Below are positions 7,091 through 15,896 of a stretch of 31,065 nucleotides of DNA, in pieces. The notes beneath the pieces were generated by a model. The model was not told the DNA's origin. It saw nothing but the letters and a program-made list of their open reading frames with translations, and ran no database searches. Position 1 is the first letter of the stretch; the number at the start of each line of letters is the position of its first letter. The translations under genes were made by a program, and so were the position numbers. The stretch is from CAIMMJ01 sp037131955 (GTDB taxonomy: Bacteria; Bacteroidota; Bacteroidia; UBA4408): assembly GCA_037131955.1 (NCBI GenBank), contig JBAXQC010000030.1:1-31065 (forward strand), written 5' to 3'.

Positions 7091-9058
7091 ATGTTGAAAG
7101 TTACACAAAAATATATTTACCTGCTGTTTCTTGTAATTTTTATTCACAATTATTCTTATGCTCAAAAAACAAAAATTTTAGAACAAACTGCAGATTCTTT
7201 ATTCAATGCCTCAGATTATTCTAATGCTCAAACGTATCTTGTGCAGTTGTATGAAAAAGATTCTACAAAAAAAGAAATTACATACAAACTTGGGCTTTGC
7301 TTTTTAAAACAATATCAACCTCAGCAAGCTCAAAGGTATTTTGGGAAACTAATAAATGATGCAAATCCAATTAACGATTATTTGTATTTTAATTATGGCT
7401 TAAGCTTAAAAGCCAATGGAAAATACAAGGATGCCAAAAAATATTTTGAAAAATCATTCAAGAAGTATAAGAAAAAAAACAATGAATTAGAAAAGGAGTC
7501 TCTGCACGAATCTACTTCATGCGATTCTGCTCTTGCAATATCCAAGAGGAGTTCCTCTAAAAATTATCCACTTAAAGACATCGGAAAAATTGCAAAAGAT
7601 TACAAATCTTTTTACAATCCTATCATAATAGACAGCCTAGTTACAGCAACAGCTTTAGCAGATTCAAACATATTTGAAAAAGAGTTGGTTTCTATAAATT
7701 ATCTCACATCAAAAATTTCTAATCCTGTATATTTAAATTCTATACTTACCAATTTACCAAAAAATCAACAGATTAATTATATCTGCCAAGGCTTTAACGA
7801 GAATGAATTTTTTGCAACAATTTTAGACAATGCCAATAACAAAAAATCATTCATCTATCAAATAAAACTAAGCGATGAAGGTATTCCAACATACAATGAA
7901 CTAAATAAAAAAATTAATTTGGAGGGCTCTAATTCTATTCATCCTTGGCCATCCTATAATTTTTCTTTGCCCAAAAGCTCAACTTCAAACATCAAAAAGG
8001 TATTGTATTTTTCTTCAGACAGAAAAAACGGTTTTGGTGGCTATGATATTTGGCAAAGCGAACTAAGTGAAGACGGTAATTTTTTATCACCCGTAAATCT
8101 AGGCGAAAAAATTAACTCTAAGGGAAATGAATTAAGTCCTTTTTTTTGTGGCCCATGCAATCATTTATATTTCTCTAGCGATTATCATCCGGGGCTTGGA
8201 GGATTTGATATTTTTTTCAGTAAACAAGAAAACAATTCTTGGTTGCCACCTATAAATTTAGAAATGCCAATAAATACAAATGCCAACGAGCTGTATTTTA
8301 GGAAAGATATAGTAAACGAACAATTTATTTTTGCTTCAAATAGAACTTTTGTCAATAAGGAAATTGAAAATGGTTGCTGCAATTCTATTTATATGTACAG
8401 CCCAACAAAAGATATTTTATACGTTAAGAGTATAGATAGTTTAGAAACAAAGCCAATTGCTAAAATTGAATTGCCACCTACAAAAATTAAAAAAATAGAA
8501 TTTCTTCAACAACAATTACCGCTTAATCTCTATTTTGATAACGATGAGCCAAATCCAAATACCAATTTAAGTTCCACTTCACTTTCTTACAAAGATTTAA
8601 ATGATAAATACTTTACACAAAAAAACAGTTTCAAAAAATACTATCAAGAAAATAAATTACTGAATAAAGAACAAGATTTTATTGAATCTTACTTTAACGA
8701 TTCAGTAGTTGGAAATTTTAAATCCTTAGATCTATTTTTGATTGAACTAAGTAATTACTTGTTGGACAGTACAAATTCTGTGAAGCTATCATTCAAGGGA
8801 TTTTCCAGTAATCTTGCAAACAGTAAATACAACAAAAATTTAGCCGCTAGAAGAATAAGTAGTTTGGAAAATTATTTTTTTGAATGGAACAATGGAATAT
8901 TAAAAAACCTAATTTTATCGGGAAAACTCAAGGTTTTACAACTTCCTGTTGGAGAAACTGAAACCGTTGATGAAAATGATACTGGAGATAAAAAGTTTAA
9001 AGTTTATTCCAAAGAAGCTTGTTTGCAACGAAAAATAGAAATAACGAAAGTTGAATAG
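7091..9058 (+). CDS. TPR/PD40 envelope protein with degenerate OmpA-like C-terminus
   Basis: A 655-residue exported protein with a signal peptide ending near YSYAQ (residue 25), TPR-like helical repeats (about 30-130), and at least three PD40 beta-propeller strands (about 300-420: VLYFSSDRKNGFGGYDIW, LYFSSDYHPGLGGFDIF, FIFASNRTF). The C-terminal region starts with the family signature LYFDNDEPNP (about 480-489) and ends in an OmpA-like fold (KLSFKGFSS ... NLAARRISSLENYF). The Asp of the usual GHTD peptidoglycan site is replaced (GFSS), so peptidoglycan binding is doubtful. The order TPR-propeller-OmpA recalls PorE of the T9SS, but there is no lipobox and no CarboxypepD_reg module, so I do not assign porE. 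A CGPC tetrad sits in a propeller loop (353-356). It converges with ispF with one base between the stops. Confidence 0.8.
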   Translation: MLKVTQKYIYLLFLVIFIHNYSYAQKTKILEQTADSLFNASDYSNAQTYLVQLYEKDSTKKEITYKLGLCFLKQYQPQQAQRYFGKLINDANPINDYLYFNYGLSLKANGKYKDAKKYFEKSFKKYKKKNNELEKESLHESTSCDSALAISKRSSSKNYPLKDIGKIAKDYKSFYNPIIIDSLVTATALADSNIFEKELVSINYLTSKISNPVYLNSILTNLPKNQQINYICQGFNENEFFATILDNANNKKSFIYQIKLSDEGIPTYNELNKKINLEGSNSIHPWPSYNFSLPKSSTSNIKKVLYFSSDRKNGFGGYDIWQSELSEDGNFLSPVNLGEKINSKGNELSPFFCGPCNHLYFSSDYHPGLGGFDIFFSKQENNSWLPPINLEMPINTNANELYFRKDIVNEQFIFASNRTFVNKEIENGCCNSIYMYSPTKDILYVKSIDSLETKPIAKIELPPTKIKKIEFLQQQLPLNLYFDNDEPNPNTNLSSTSLSYKDLNDKYFTQKNSFKKYYQENKLLNKEQDFIESYFNDSVVGNFKSLDLFLIELSNYLLDSTNSVKLSFKGFSSNLANSKYNKNLAARRISSLENYFFEWNNGILKNLILSGKLKVLQLPVGETETVDENDTGDKKFKVYSKEACLQRKIEITKVE

Positions 9059-9059
9059 G

Positions 9060-9539
9060 TTATTCTTTTTTGATTAATGCAACAGCATAAGAAACAATTC
9101 CTTCTTCTCTGCCAATAAATCCCATTTTTTCGTTGGTCGTTGCTTTTATTGAAATTCTACCTTCTTCAAGATTCATTACTTCCGAAATGGCTTTTCTCAT
9201 TTGTGGAATGTGAGGCGCTATTTTGGGTTTTTCCAAACACAAGGTGGTATCAATGTTTGAAATGGAATATCCGTTTTCAGCAATTAGTTCGCACACTTTT
9301 TTTAAAAGAATTTTGCTGTCTATATTTTTAAATTCGTTTGATGTGTCGGGAAAGTGCTTGCCTATGTCACCAAGAGCTGCAGCGCCTAACAATGCATCGC
9401 AAATGCTGTGCAACATAACGTCGGCATCAGAATGGCCCAAAGCTCCTTTTGAATGTGGAATTAATATTCCTCCTAACCAAAAATCTCTTTCACCTATTAA
9501 TTGATGTACATCAAAACCAAATCCAACTCTAATGTCCAT
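9060..9539 (-). CDS. ispF: 2-C-methyl-D-erythritol 2,4-cyclodiphosphate synthase
   Basis: A 159-residue enzyme of the MEP isoprenoid pathway that converts CDP-ME 2-phosphate to MEcPP and CMP in the cytoplasm. The zinc ligands Asp10 and His12 (FDVH) and His44 (in the DADVMLH segment) are present, as are the GHSDADV loop, DIGKHFPDT, and the ATTNEKMGFIGREEGI C-terminal signature. Length is standard. It starts 4 bases after the porV stop, so it is probably the last gene of a porU-porV-ispF transcript. The MEP pathway supplies precursors for the carotenoid genes near 27-28 kb, although those are not in the same operon. Confidence 0.97.
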   Translation of the reverse strand: MDIRVGFGFDVHQLIGERDFWLGGILIPHSKGALGHSDADVMLHSICDALLGAAALGDIGKHFPDTSNEFKNIDSKILLKKVCELIAENGYSISNIDTTLCLEKPKIAPHIPQMRKAISEVMNLEEGRISIKATTNEKMGFIGREEGIVSYAVALIKKE

Positions 9540-9543
9540 GGTA

Positions 9544-10776
9544 TTAATTTACTTTCTTTTTGCCGTCATCTCCATCAAAAGAGAAACCAAGAGTAAATCT
9601 AAAAGTATTATTTAGCGGACTGTTCTGGCGATTTGTAGGAATTAAATAAGAACCATCAAACGTAAATACATTGTAATGAATTCCAAATCCAACTGAAAAA
9701 GTTTGACGATTTCCTTTGGTAACATTTTCATGAAAATAACCTGCCCTAAACGCAAATAATTTTTCGTACCAATATTCAAAACCTACGTTATACATTACTT
9801 CTCTTAATTCTTCTTTTCCTCCTCCAGGTGCATCGTTAAAAGAACCAAGTATTCCAGATGCAATAGGTCTGTTGGGGTCTTTCCCAAATTCAACCACTTT
9901 GTTTCCGTTTGCATCCAATACCACTTGTCCGGTTGCATCTGTTTTGTATATTGGAGGAGTTGGCACCAATAATTTATTAAAGTCTAATAGCAAAGAAATA
10001 GAATTGTACTGGTCAATGTTCATGGAATAGGAAGTTCCAAGTCTCAAATTTGTTGGAATAAAATCTTTTCTAAGCGTTTGTGTGTAAGACATCTTGGAAC
10101 CAATGTTAGAAATATTTAAACCCACTCCTAACCTACTAGGATTTCCGTTCACTTCTAAATCGGTGTTTTGATACATTGCAGAAATATCTGCAGCTACAGC
10201 CTGGCCGGGTTTTGTGTTTGCCCCTCCAACATTTAATCCACCTGTTAAATTAGAAAAAACATATCTTAAAGTTAAACCTCCAGAAAACCTGTCTGCTAAT
10301 TTTCTTGCATAAGCCACATCCAAAGCAAACTCGTTTGGTTTGTAGTCTCTAATTACTGCACCATTTATATCAGTAAATGTGATATTTCCCAAAGAAAAAT
10401 ACCTAAGTGATGCACCAATAGTTTGGTCTTTTCCCACCTTGTAAAATCCTGTTAAATAAGAAAGATTAATATCATCCACTAATTGTCTTAACCATGGAAT
10501 GTACGAAACTGAAACTCCAGATTTTTTTTCAATAAATGCCAACTTACTGGCGTTCCAGTGCATAGAGTTAATATCTGCGGTGCTTGCAACTCCGGTTTCT
10601 CCCATTCCGCCTGCTCTTGAATCGGGTGTAATTAGCAAAAATGGTACCGCAGTAGTTATAGCATTTATTTGAAGTGTAGTATCAGTTAAGTTTCTGTTGG
10701 TTTGTGCAGAAACACTATTATTCGAGAGAATAAATAGAATTAAGCTTGAAAAAAAATATCCAATCTTTTGTGCCAT
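9544..10776 (-). CDS. porV: T9SS outer-membrane protein PorV (LptO)
   Basis: A 410-residue outer-membrane beta-barrel (FadL-like fold) of the type IX secretion system. In characterised systems PorV receives cargo from the SprA translocon and delivers it to PorU for C-terminal-domain cleavage. The N-terminus has a signal peptide followed by the diagnostic segment AVPFLLITPDSRAGGMGETG, with STADINSMHWNASKLAF just after it. These are near-invariant in PorV. The C-terminus is a run of barrel strands (FSVGFGIHYNVFTFDGSYL ... FRFTLGFSF). It lies 43 bases downstream of porU on the same strand. That order matches porU-porV in Flavobacterium. A candidate -7 box lies in the gap, so porV may also be transcribed alone. 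Confidence 0.96.
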   Translation of the reverse strand: MAQKIGYFFSSLILFILSNNSVSAQTNRNLTDTTLQINAITTAVPFLLITPDSRAGGMGETGVASTADINSMHWNASKLAFIEKKSGVSVSYIPWLRQLVDDINLSYLTGFYKVGKDQTIGASLRYFSLGNITFTDINGAVIRDYKPNEFALDVAYARKLADRFSGGLTLRYVFSNLTGGLNVGGANTKPGQAVAADISAMYQNTDLEVNGNPSRLGVGLNISNIGSKMSYTQTLRKDFIPTNLRLGTSYSMNIDQYNSISLLLDFNKLLVPTPPIYKTDATGQVVLDANGNKVVEFGKDPNRPIASGILGSFNDAPGGGKEELREVMYNVGFEYWYEKLFAFRAGYFHENVTKGNRQTFSVGFGIHYNVFTFDGSYLIPTNRQNSPLNNTFRFTLGFSFDGDDGKKKVN

Positions 10777-10793
10777 CCGTTTTTTTTTGTTTG

Positions 10794-10801
10794 CAAATAT
10801 A
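10794..10801 (-). promoter_or_regulatory. Candidate -7 promoter box for porV
   Basis: The minus strand reads TATATTTG, a full match to the Bacteroidota -7 consensus TAnnTTTG, 17 bases before the porV ATG. No good TTG -33 box lies at the expected 19-21 bases upstream, so this is only a candidate internal promoter. Confidence 0.35.
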
Positions 10802-10819
10802 GTTTTTATGAAATATTAT

Positions 10820-13800
10820 TTAGTTTAAAAGTACTAGTTTTTCAAATTTTTCGGCAAATCCTCCATCTTTTGAAGAAACTTTAAGTTTATACACATAAAC
10901 TCCCTTGCCAATTTTATCGCCATAATCGTCTAAACCGTCCCATTCTATTTTATCAGACCTGTAGCCTTCGCATTGAAGCACACTTTCTATTGATTTAACA
11001 ATTTTACCTGAAACTGTAAATATTTGAATTTGCACTTCCAATGGCTCGCAAGGTCTGTTGTGCTCAAACATAAATTTTGTTCTGGTTGTAAATGGATTGG
11101 GATAATTCATTACATGATTCAAGGCAATTTTAGCAGATTTAGAAACTACAAAATCTGTTGTGGCGGTGGATGAATTATTGTAAACATCCCATACTTTTAA
11201 ACTTAAATTGTGACTTCCTTCAGATAAATCTTTAAATCCATATCTAATTATTCCTGTTGTATAACTATTTAAATCTGATTGATAATAATCATTTAAAATA
11301 ACCGGTTTATTAGTATTTCCATCTAAAACAGCCACAATATCATGACCTATGCCCGAACCAACAGTATTTATACCATTTTCATCATTAACTTTTGACACTA
11401 ATTTAGGATTTTCATCTGTTATACTTCCCGGCACAAATTTTTCGTCGTTCAAAAACAACACTAAATCAGGCCCTTTTTCATCTAGCGGGGCATTGCTATT
11501 TGTGCCACCTATAATAAAATTCTCATAAAACCCGTTGGCATCGGTGGCGTTATCTAATCCATAATAGCTAATACGACCTTTGCCGTAATTGAATGCAATA
11601 TCTTTTGGCACAACAAACGTAAATGAAAAATCACCATTGGTAACACTAATTTTACCTTTAAAAACTATATTTTTTTGAATTAAAACATTGGTGGGCAAAC
11701 TAATATCGCCGCCGGTGCTGTCATTTACAATAGTTCTTACCGAAGAGGCTTTATCAAAAACAATAGGATAAATTAAACCATTAAAATTGCTTAGTTTAAT
11801 GTTGTTTTTATTGGCAATAAAGCCAGTTATTTTAACCTTACTTAATGCTTTTAAAGTGTCGTTAGACGATGCAGAAGGAACTACTTCAACAGAAGTTGTT
11901 ACTACTTTTTCTTTTGCAAAATTTAACCTCATTGCAGGGTCCCCCAATAATGTAAAATTCCTATGATTATTTGTAAATTGGCTAACACTCTGATTTTTTG
12001 TTAGCCTAGAAACCTCTCCCATTCTTATGTTTCTGCCATCTGGATCTTCAACAAAAACCTCATTAAAGAATTCTTTGTTTAATGTAAAATTTGGTGCACT
12101 ATACACCAATCTTGTAGTGGTAAGCAATCCAATTCCGCCACCGTCTTCTTGGAGAATTACATCCTCACCTCCCGAAGTTCTAAGTGGATCGTCAAACCTT
12201 GCAAACTCGCATGTTGCGGTTACAAAAAATGGATATCTACCTTTGTTTTTCCAGCTTTTAATATCAGAAATTTCCAATACCCTTTCTTGCGCCCAGCCAG
12301 ATTCTCCTCCATGCCCTGTATAATTTATTATTAAGGCTCCTCTTTCTACTCTAGAATTTATAGCTTGTTTTACATCGGGAAATCTTTGCCCACCTGCATT
12401 TACAACTTGCTTGTAAGTGTCGAAATAAATTTTTTCGATGTTAAAATTGTTGTAAGATGTATCTACAAAAGTTGCTATTTTATCTGCGTCTCTTAGGTGA
12501 GTATTTCTGTCTTGGTCATCTCCAACAAAACAAATTACATTTTTCCAATCACCGCTAATGTTTGCACCAGTTTCGGCACAAAAATTAGTATTTGTATTGA
12601 GTTCAAGAGGGGTTTTTGTTTCGTACTCAATAATTTTGTTCACCATAATTTTTGCCTCTTCCAAAGATTTAGCTGGCAATCTTCCAATTCCAATATCCAT
12701 CAATTCTTGGAGCTCTTCGGATTCATTGTTATCCAACAATCCAAAATAATCATCAGATATGTAAGACAAGGTTAAGTCCATAGATTGTAATGATTGATAA
12801 CTTGGTATAAAATTGGTGTTTCCATTTTTACTTCTTTCTCTGTTGTTGTAACTTGCATCACCAAAAAGCAATAAATACTTGGGAGCATCTGCACTACTTG
12901 TTGCTCTGTCGTAAAACATTTTGCAAAAAGTTTTAATTGCAGTAATGTCTTGGCTTCCAGAAGAAAATTCATTGTAAATTTCTTGCGGTGTTACTAATAC
13001 AGTTTTTAAACCATCAGTTAATGTGTGTAAATTTTTTAAACGTAATGCCTCACTGTAAAATAGTGGATGCGAAACAATTATTAAGTCAGTTGCACCTAAT
13101 GCATGTAAATTTTGATTGGTAACTTTTCCAAAAAAAGTAGGGACTTTTAAAGTACTGCTTACCATATTAAACGCAACATACTCTCTTAGTAAAGAGGTTT
13201 CTTGCTTGAAGCTAAAAGTGTTTCCACTAAAATCTCCAGTTTGAAACATTGGTAAAAGTGGATTTGTAATGTCTAATATTCTTGTATTTGCAGTAGCATC
13301 CAAAACATTAAAAATAGCCGTATTTCCCGTACCAACACTTTTTTTATCTTTAAACTTTATATAATTTGTTGTTAACTTTAAATTTCTTCGTGCCACAACT
13401 TCTATATAATCAAGGTATCCAACAGCAGAACTGTATTGCGGATTTTTTGTAAAATCAACTTTAACGGAAATGTTGGAAGAGTTAGGAATAAATTTAAAAC
13501 ATGTGGAATCAAATTTTCCATAGTCACTTGTATAATTTCCTAGATTTACAGAAATCGGAGAAAAACTGCTAGATGCTCCTTGGCATGAAACTTTAAATGT
13601 AGAAGGAGGAGAGGACCGAACAAGTCCTTTTGTATTAATATAAACCGAATCGGAAATACTAATGTTGGGAAAATTAAAATCAAAATTGTAGCTAGTTTGG
13701 GCATCAAATTTTTCACCTAGCCACTGCCTTCCGCTTGATATTAGATTAACAGCTTCATTCTCATAAAACTGATATTCGTCAAAGGAGGTAACGGTTATAT

Positions 13801-14713
13801 TAGCTTCATTACCGGATTGATTTTGAGAGGGTATTCTAAGTCCCGAGCCTATATCCGTATTTAGGAAATAATATGTGGTGTCGCTGTAAAAATGCCTTCT
13901 GTGAGATACTTTGGAACAATTATCTCCGGATTTCCATTCATTGGGAGTTTGACCATAAAAAACAACAAAATCTTCAGCATCAAATATTCCATCATTTTCG
14001 CCCTGAACAACTATTGAATTTTCAATTAAATCATCAAATCTTGCAACAGAATTACTAAATGGCAATTGCTTTCCACCATTTCCATAAAGCCTTATGTATT
14101 GTGGATTTAATGTTGCCATATCAATTCCAATATCACTTAAAAATTTATAATCCAATTTATACATTCCATCTGAAGGCACACCTATTCTATACCATGTTCC
14201 TGTTGCCAACACTGAGTTAGAAGCAAAGTTTAGCGATGTAGAAACTGTTCTCTGCATTTGCCCTTGAACAACATCAATTTCAAAAGATGTTAACTTTTCA
14301 ATTTCACCTTTTCCGTTTTTTATAAATGGAATTATTTTAAACCAAAGTTTTCTTTGTTTTTTTTCTGTTAGTACCTTAGAAACTGTTTCAAACTTTGAAA
14401 CGTTTATTTTATCACTTTTAATCAACTTGAGTTCGTCAACGGTTAATTTTTCTGATGTAAACTTTTTTAATGTAACAATTGAATTGTCAGAAAAATTGCC
14501 TTCAACAAAATCTGTATAGCAAGGTAAAAATTCATTGTTTACTTTCTCAATACCTGCACCTTCAAAATTCAATATATATAGAGGATCTTCAAACTCACTG
14601 GAAATATTTATTGATTCCTTCCAAATAATATTTTTTGTTTTTGAAATTTGAGTTGTTCCAAAAGATAACAAAACAGCAAAAATCAAAAAATTTGTAATTA
14701 TTAGTTTTAACAT
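10820..14713 (-). CDS. porU: T9SS C-terminal signal peptidase/sortase PorU
   Basis: A 1297-residue cell-surface enzyme of the gingipain (C25) family that removes the C-terminal domain of T9SS cargo and joins the cargo to a surface anchor, acting with PorV. A signal peptide covers about residues 1-20. A long N-terminal beta region (to about 530) precedes the C25 catalytic domain (about 540-900). The catalytic dyad is visible as His801 in NYTGHGGESGW and Cys835 in VTATCEFARF. After Ig-like domains, the C-terminus has the NYPNPFT segment and a FlgD-like end (FTVSGKIVKSIE ... WDGLDDYGDKIGKGVYVYKL) typical of PorU. Length is in the usual range (about 1100-1300). It is the first gene of porU-porV-ispF and is divergent from the porP-family gene. 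Confidence 0.97.
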   Translation of the reverse strand: MLKLIITNFLIFAVLLSFGTTQISKTKNIIWKESINISSEFEDPLYILNFEGAGIEKVNNEFLPCYTDFVEGNFSDNSIVTLKKFTSEKLTVDELKLIKSDKINVSKFETVSKVLTEKKQRKLWFKIIPFIKNGKGEIEKLTSFEIDVVQGQMQRTVSTSLNFASNSVLATGTWYRIGVPSDGMYKLDYKFLSDIGIDMATLNPQYIRLYGNGGKQLPFSNSVARFDDLIENSIVVQGENDGIFDAEDFVVFYGQTPNEWKSGDNCSKVSHRRHFYSDTTYYFLNTDIGSGLRIPSQNQSGNEANITVTSFDEYQFYENEAVNLISSGRQWLGEKFDAQTSYNFDFNFPNISISDSVYINTKGLVRSSPPSTFKVSCQGASSSFSPISVNLGNYTSDYGKFDSTCFKFIPNSSNISVKVDFTKNPQYSSAVGYLDYIEVVARRNLKLTTNYIKFKDKKSVGTGNTAIFNVLDATANTRILDITNPLLPMFQTGDFSGNTFSFKQETSLLREYVAFNMVSSTLKVPTFFGKVTNQNLHALGATDLIIVSHPLFYSEALRLKNLHTLTDGLKTVLVTPQEIYNEFSSGSQDITAIKTFCKMFYDRATSSADAPKYLLLFGDASYNNRERSKNGNTNFIPSYQSLQSMDLTLSYISDDYFGLLDNNESEELQELMDIGIGRLPAKSLEEAKIMVNKIIEYETKTPLELNTNTNFCAETGANISGDWKNVICFVGDDQDRNTHLRDADKIATFVDTSYNNFNIEKIYFDTYKQVVNAGGQRFPDVKQAINSRVERGALIINYTGHGGESGWAQERVLEISDIKSWKNKGRYPFFVTATCEFARFDDPLRTSGGEDVILQEDGGGIGLLTTTRLVYSAPNFTLNKEFFNEVFVEDPDGRNIRMGEVSRLTKNQSVSQFTNNHRNFTLLGDPAMRLNFAKEKVVTTSVEVVPSASSNDTLKALSKVKITGFIANKNNIKLSNFNGLIYPIVFDKASSVRTIVNDSTGGDISLPTNVLIQKNIVFKGKISVTNGDFSFTFVVPKDIAFNYGKGRISYYGLDNATDANGFYENFIIGGTNSNAPLDEKGPDLVLFLNDEKFVPGSITDENPKLVSKVNDENGINTVGSGIGHDIVAVLDGNTNKPVILNDYYQSDLNSYTTGIIRYGFKDLSEGSHNLSLKVWDVYNNSSTATTDFVVSKSAKIALNHVMNYPNPFTTRTKFMFEHNRPCEPLEVQIQIFTVSGKIVKSIESVLQCEGYRSDKIEWDGLDDYGDKIGKGVYVYKLKVSSKDGGFAEKFEKLVLLN

Positions 14714-14755
14714 TTTAAAAAAATTTTCTTCAAGAATAACAATATTACTACTCGT

Positions 14756-14784
14756 TTATTGTTTTAAAACAAAAAAAACAATAA
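14756..14784. repeat. Perfect 10-bp inverted repeat in the porU/porP divergent gap
   Basis: TTATTGTTTT (14756-14765) and AAAACAATAA (14775-14784) are exact reverse complements separated by 9 bases. The left arm contains the -33 TTG of the porP-family promoter and the right arm overlaps the first bases of its -7 box. It could be an operator, a weak hairpin, or chance in A/T-rich DNA. Confidence 0.5.
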
Positions 14785-14789
14785 ATTTG
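14759..14789 (+). promoter_or_regulatory. Bacteroidota-type promoter of the porP/sprF-family gene
   Basis: A TTG at 14759-14761 is followed after 20 bases by TAAATTTG at 14782-14789. This fits the Bacteroidota sigma-A consensus of a -33 TTG, a 19-21 base spacer and a -7 TAnnTTTG. Transcription would start about 14795, giving a leader of about 15 bases before the ATG at 14810. Confidence 0.6.
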
Positions 14790-14809
14790 TTGATTATATA
14801 CTTTTTTAA

Positions 14810-15766
14810 ATGAAAAAACTAGTAAGCAGTTTGTTTATTTTATCAATTCTATTCAGCGCCAACATTGATGCTCAAGATATTCATTTTTCTCAGTTCTACG
14901 CAAATCCAATTTTTTTAAATCCTGCTTTTGCGGGTTCTGTAAGATGCCCAAGGATTGTAACGAGCTATAGAAATCAATGGCCAGGAATAGACGGCAATTA
15001 TGTTACCTATGCTGCATCATTTGACAGAAATGTGGATGATTTAAACGGTGGAATAGGTGTCATGGCTTACAGCGACCGCATGGGTTCTGGCGTTGTTTCA
15101 ACAAATTCAATTAGCGGAATGTATTCCTATCAAATTAATGTAAACAGACGTTTTAGCCTCAGAGCAGGTATTCAAATGACGTATGTTCAAAGAAGCATAG
15201 ATCCAAGCAAAATGAATTTTGGAGATCAGATAGATCCTAAATATGGCTTTATCTTTAACACTAACGAACGATTCCCTAGAAATTCAAAAGACTATCCAGA
15301 TTTCTCTGCTGGCCTAATTGGCTTCAGTGATAGATTTTTTGGTGGCGTTGCTGTTCATCATATTGGTCAACCCGACGAAGCATTTATTAGAACAGGAACC
15401 AATAGCAGCATTCTTCCTAGAAAATATACCGTGCATGCTGGTGCTGTTATACCTATTAATGACCAAGATGACTTTACAATTTCGCCTAATGCAATTTTTC
15501 AACAACAAGCAAAATTTCAGCAATTAAATTTAGGTCTTTATTTTACTAAAGGACCGTTTGTAGGTGGTTTATGGTACAGAAACAAAGATGCAATTATTGC
15601 CTTAGTTGGTTTTAAATACAGTATTTTTAGATTTGGCTACAGCTACGATGTTACAATATCTAAGCTAAGAGGAGGATACGGTTCACACGAATTAACTGGT
15701 AGTTTTCAATTCTTTTGTAAAAAGAGAAGGAGAGTTTTTAATACGGTTAATTGTCCAACTTTTTAA
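14810..15766 (+). CDS. porP: PorP/SprF-family T9SS outer-membrane protein
   Basis: A 318-residue outer-membrane beta-barrel. After a signal peptide (to about residue 21) comes the family hallmark QDIHFSQFYANPIFLNPAFAGS, followed by SYRNQWPGIDGNYVTYAASFD. The family includes PorP, a T9SS component associated with the PorKN ring, and SprF, which helps export adhesins carrying type B sorting domains. No adhesin or CHU_C-type domain gene is adjacent here. The position between porU and gldJ suggests a general secretion role, so porP is used in the family sense only. It is divergent from porU across 96 bases with a good promoter. No terminator is seen before gldJ (130-base gap), so read-through into gldJ is possible. 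Confidence 0.9.
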   Translation: MKKLVSSLFILSILFSANIDAQDIHFSQFYANPIFLNPAFAGSVRCPRIVTSYRNQWPGIDGNYVTYAASFDRNVDDLNGGIGVMAYSDRMGSGVVSTNSISGMYSYQINVNRRFSLRAGIQMTYVQRSIDPSKMNFGDQIDPKYGFIFNTNERFPRNSKDYPDFSAGLIGFSDRFFGGVAVHHIGQPDEAFIRTGTNSSILPRKYTVHAGAVIPINDQDDFTISPNAIFQQQAKFQQLNLGLYFTKGPFVGGLWYRNKDAIIALVGFKYSIFRFGYSYDVTISKLRGGYGSHELTGSFQFFCKKRRRVFNTVNCPTF

Positions 15767-15896
15767 GAGTAACCTTTTTTTAAACTTTTGCGTTAAAACA
15801 AAGTGTACTAAATAAAATCAATAATAATTGTAATATTTTTATTTAATTTGCGTTCTTTATTAATATAAGCAAACAACAACCAATCATTGATAATCA

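Noticed and set aside
12027..12972. Several open frames of 60-98 codons on both strands within porU
   Set aside because: They are frame shadows of the C25 catalytic region of porU, which has clear motifs throughout.
10820..14713. Annotation of this gene as a secreted gingipain protease
   Set aside because: The C25 dyad is present, but the length, N-terminal region, FlgD-like end and adjacency to porV identify PorU.
15767..15896. Small RNA or tRNA in the porP-gldJ gap
   Set aside because: No cloverleaf, stable hairpin or full TAnnTTTG box was found in this A/T-rich gap.
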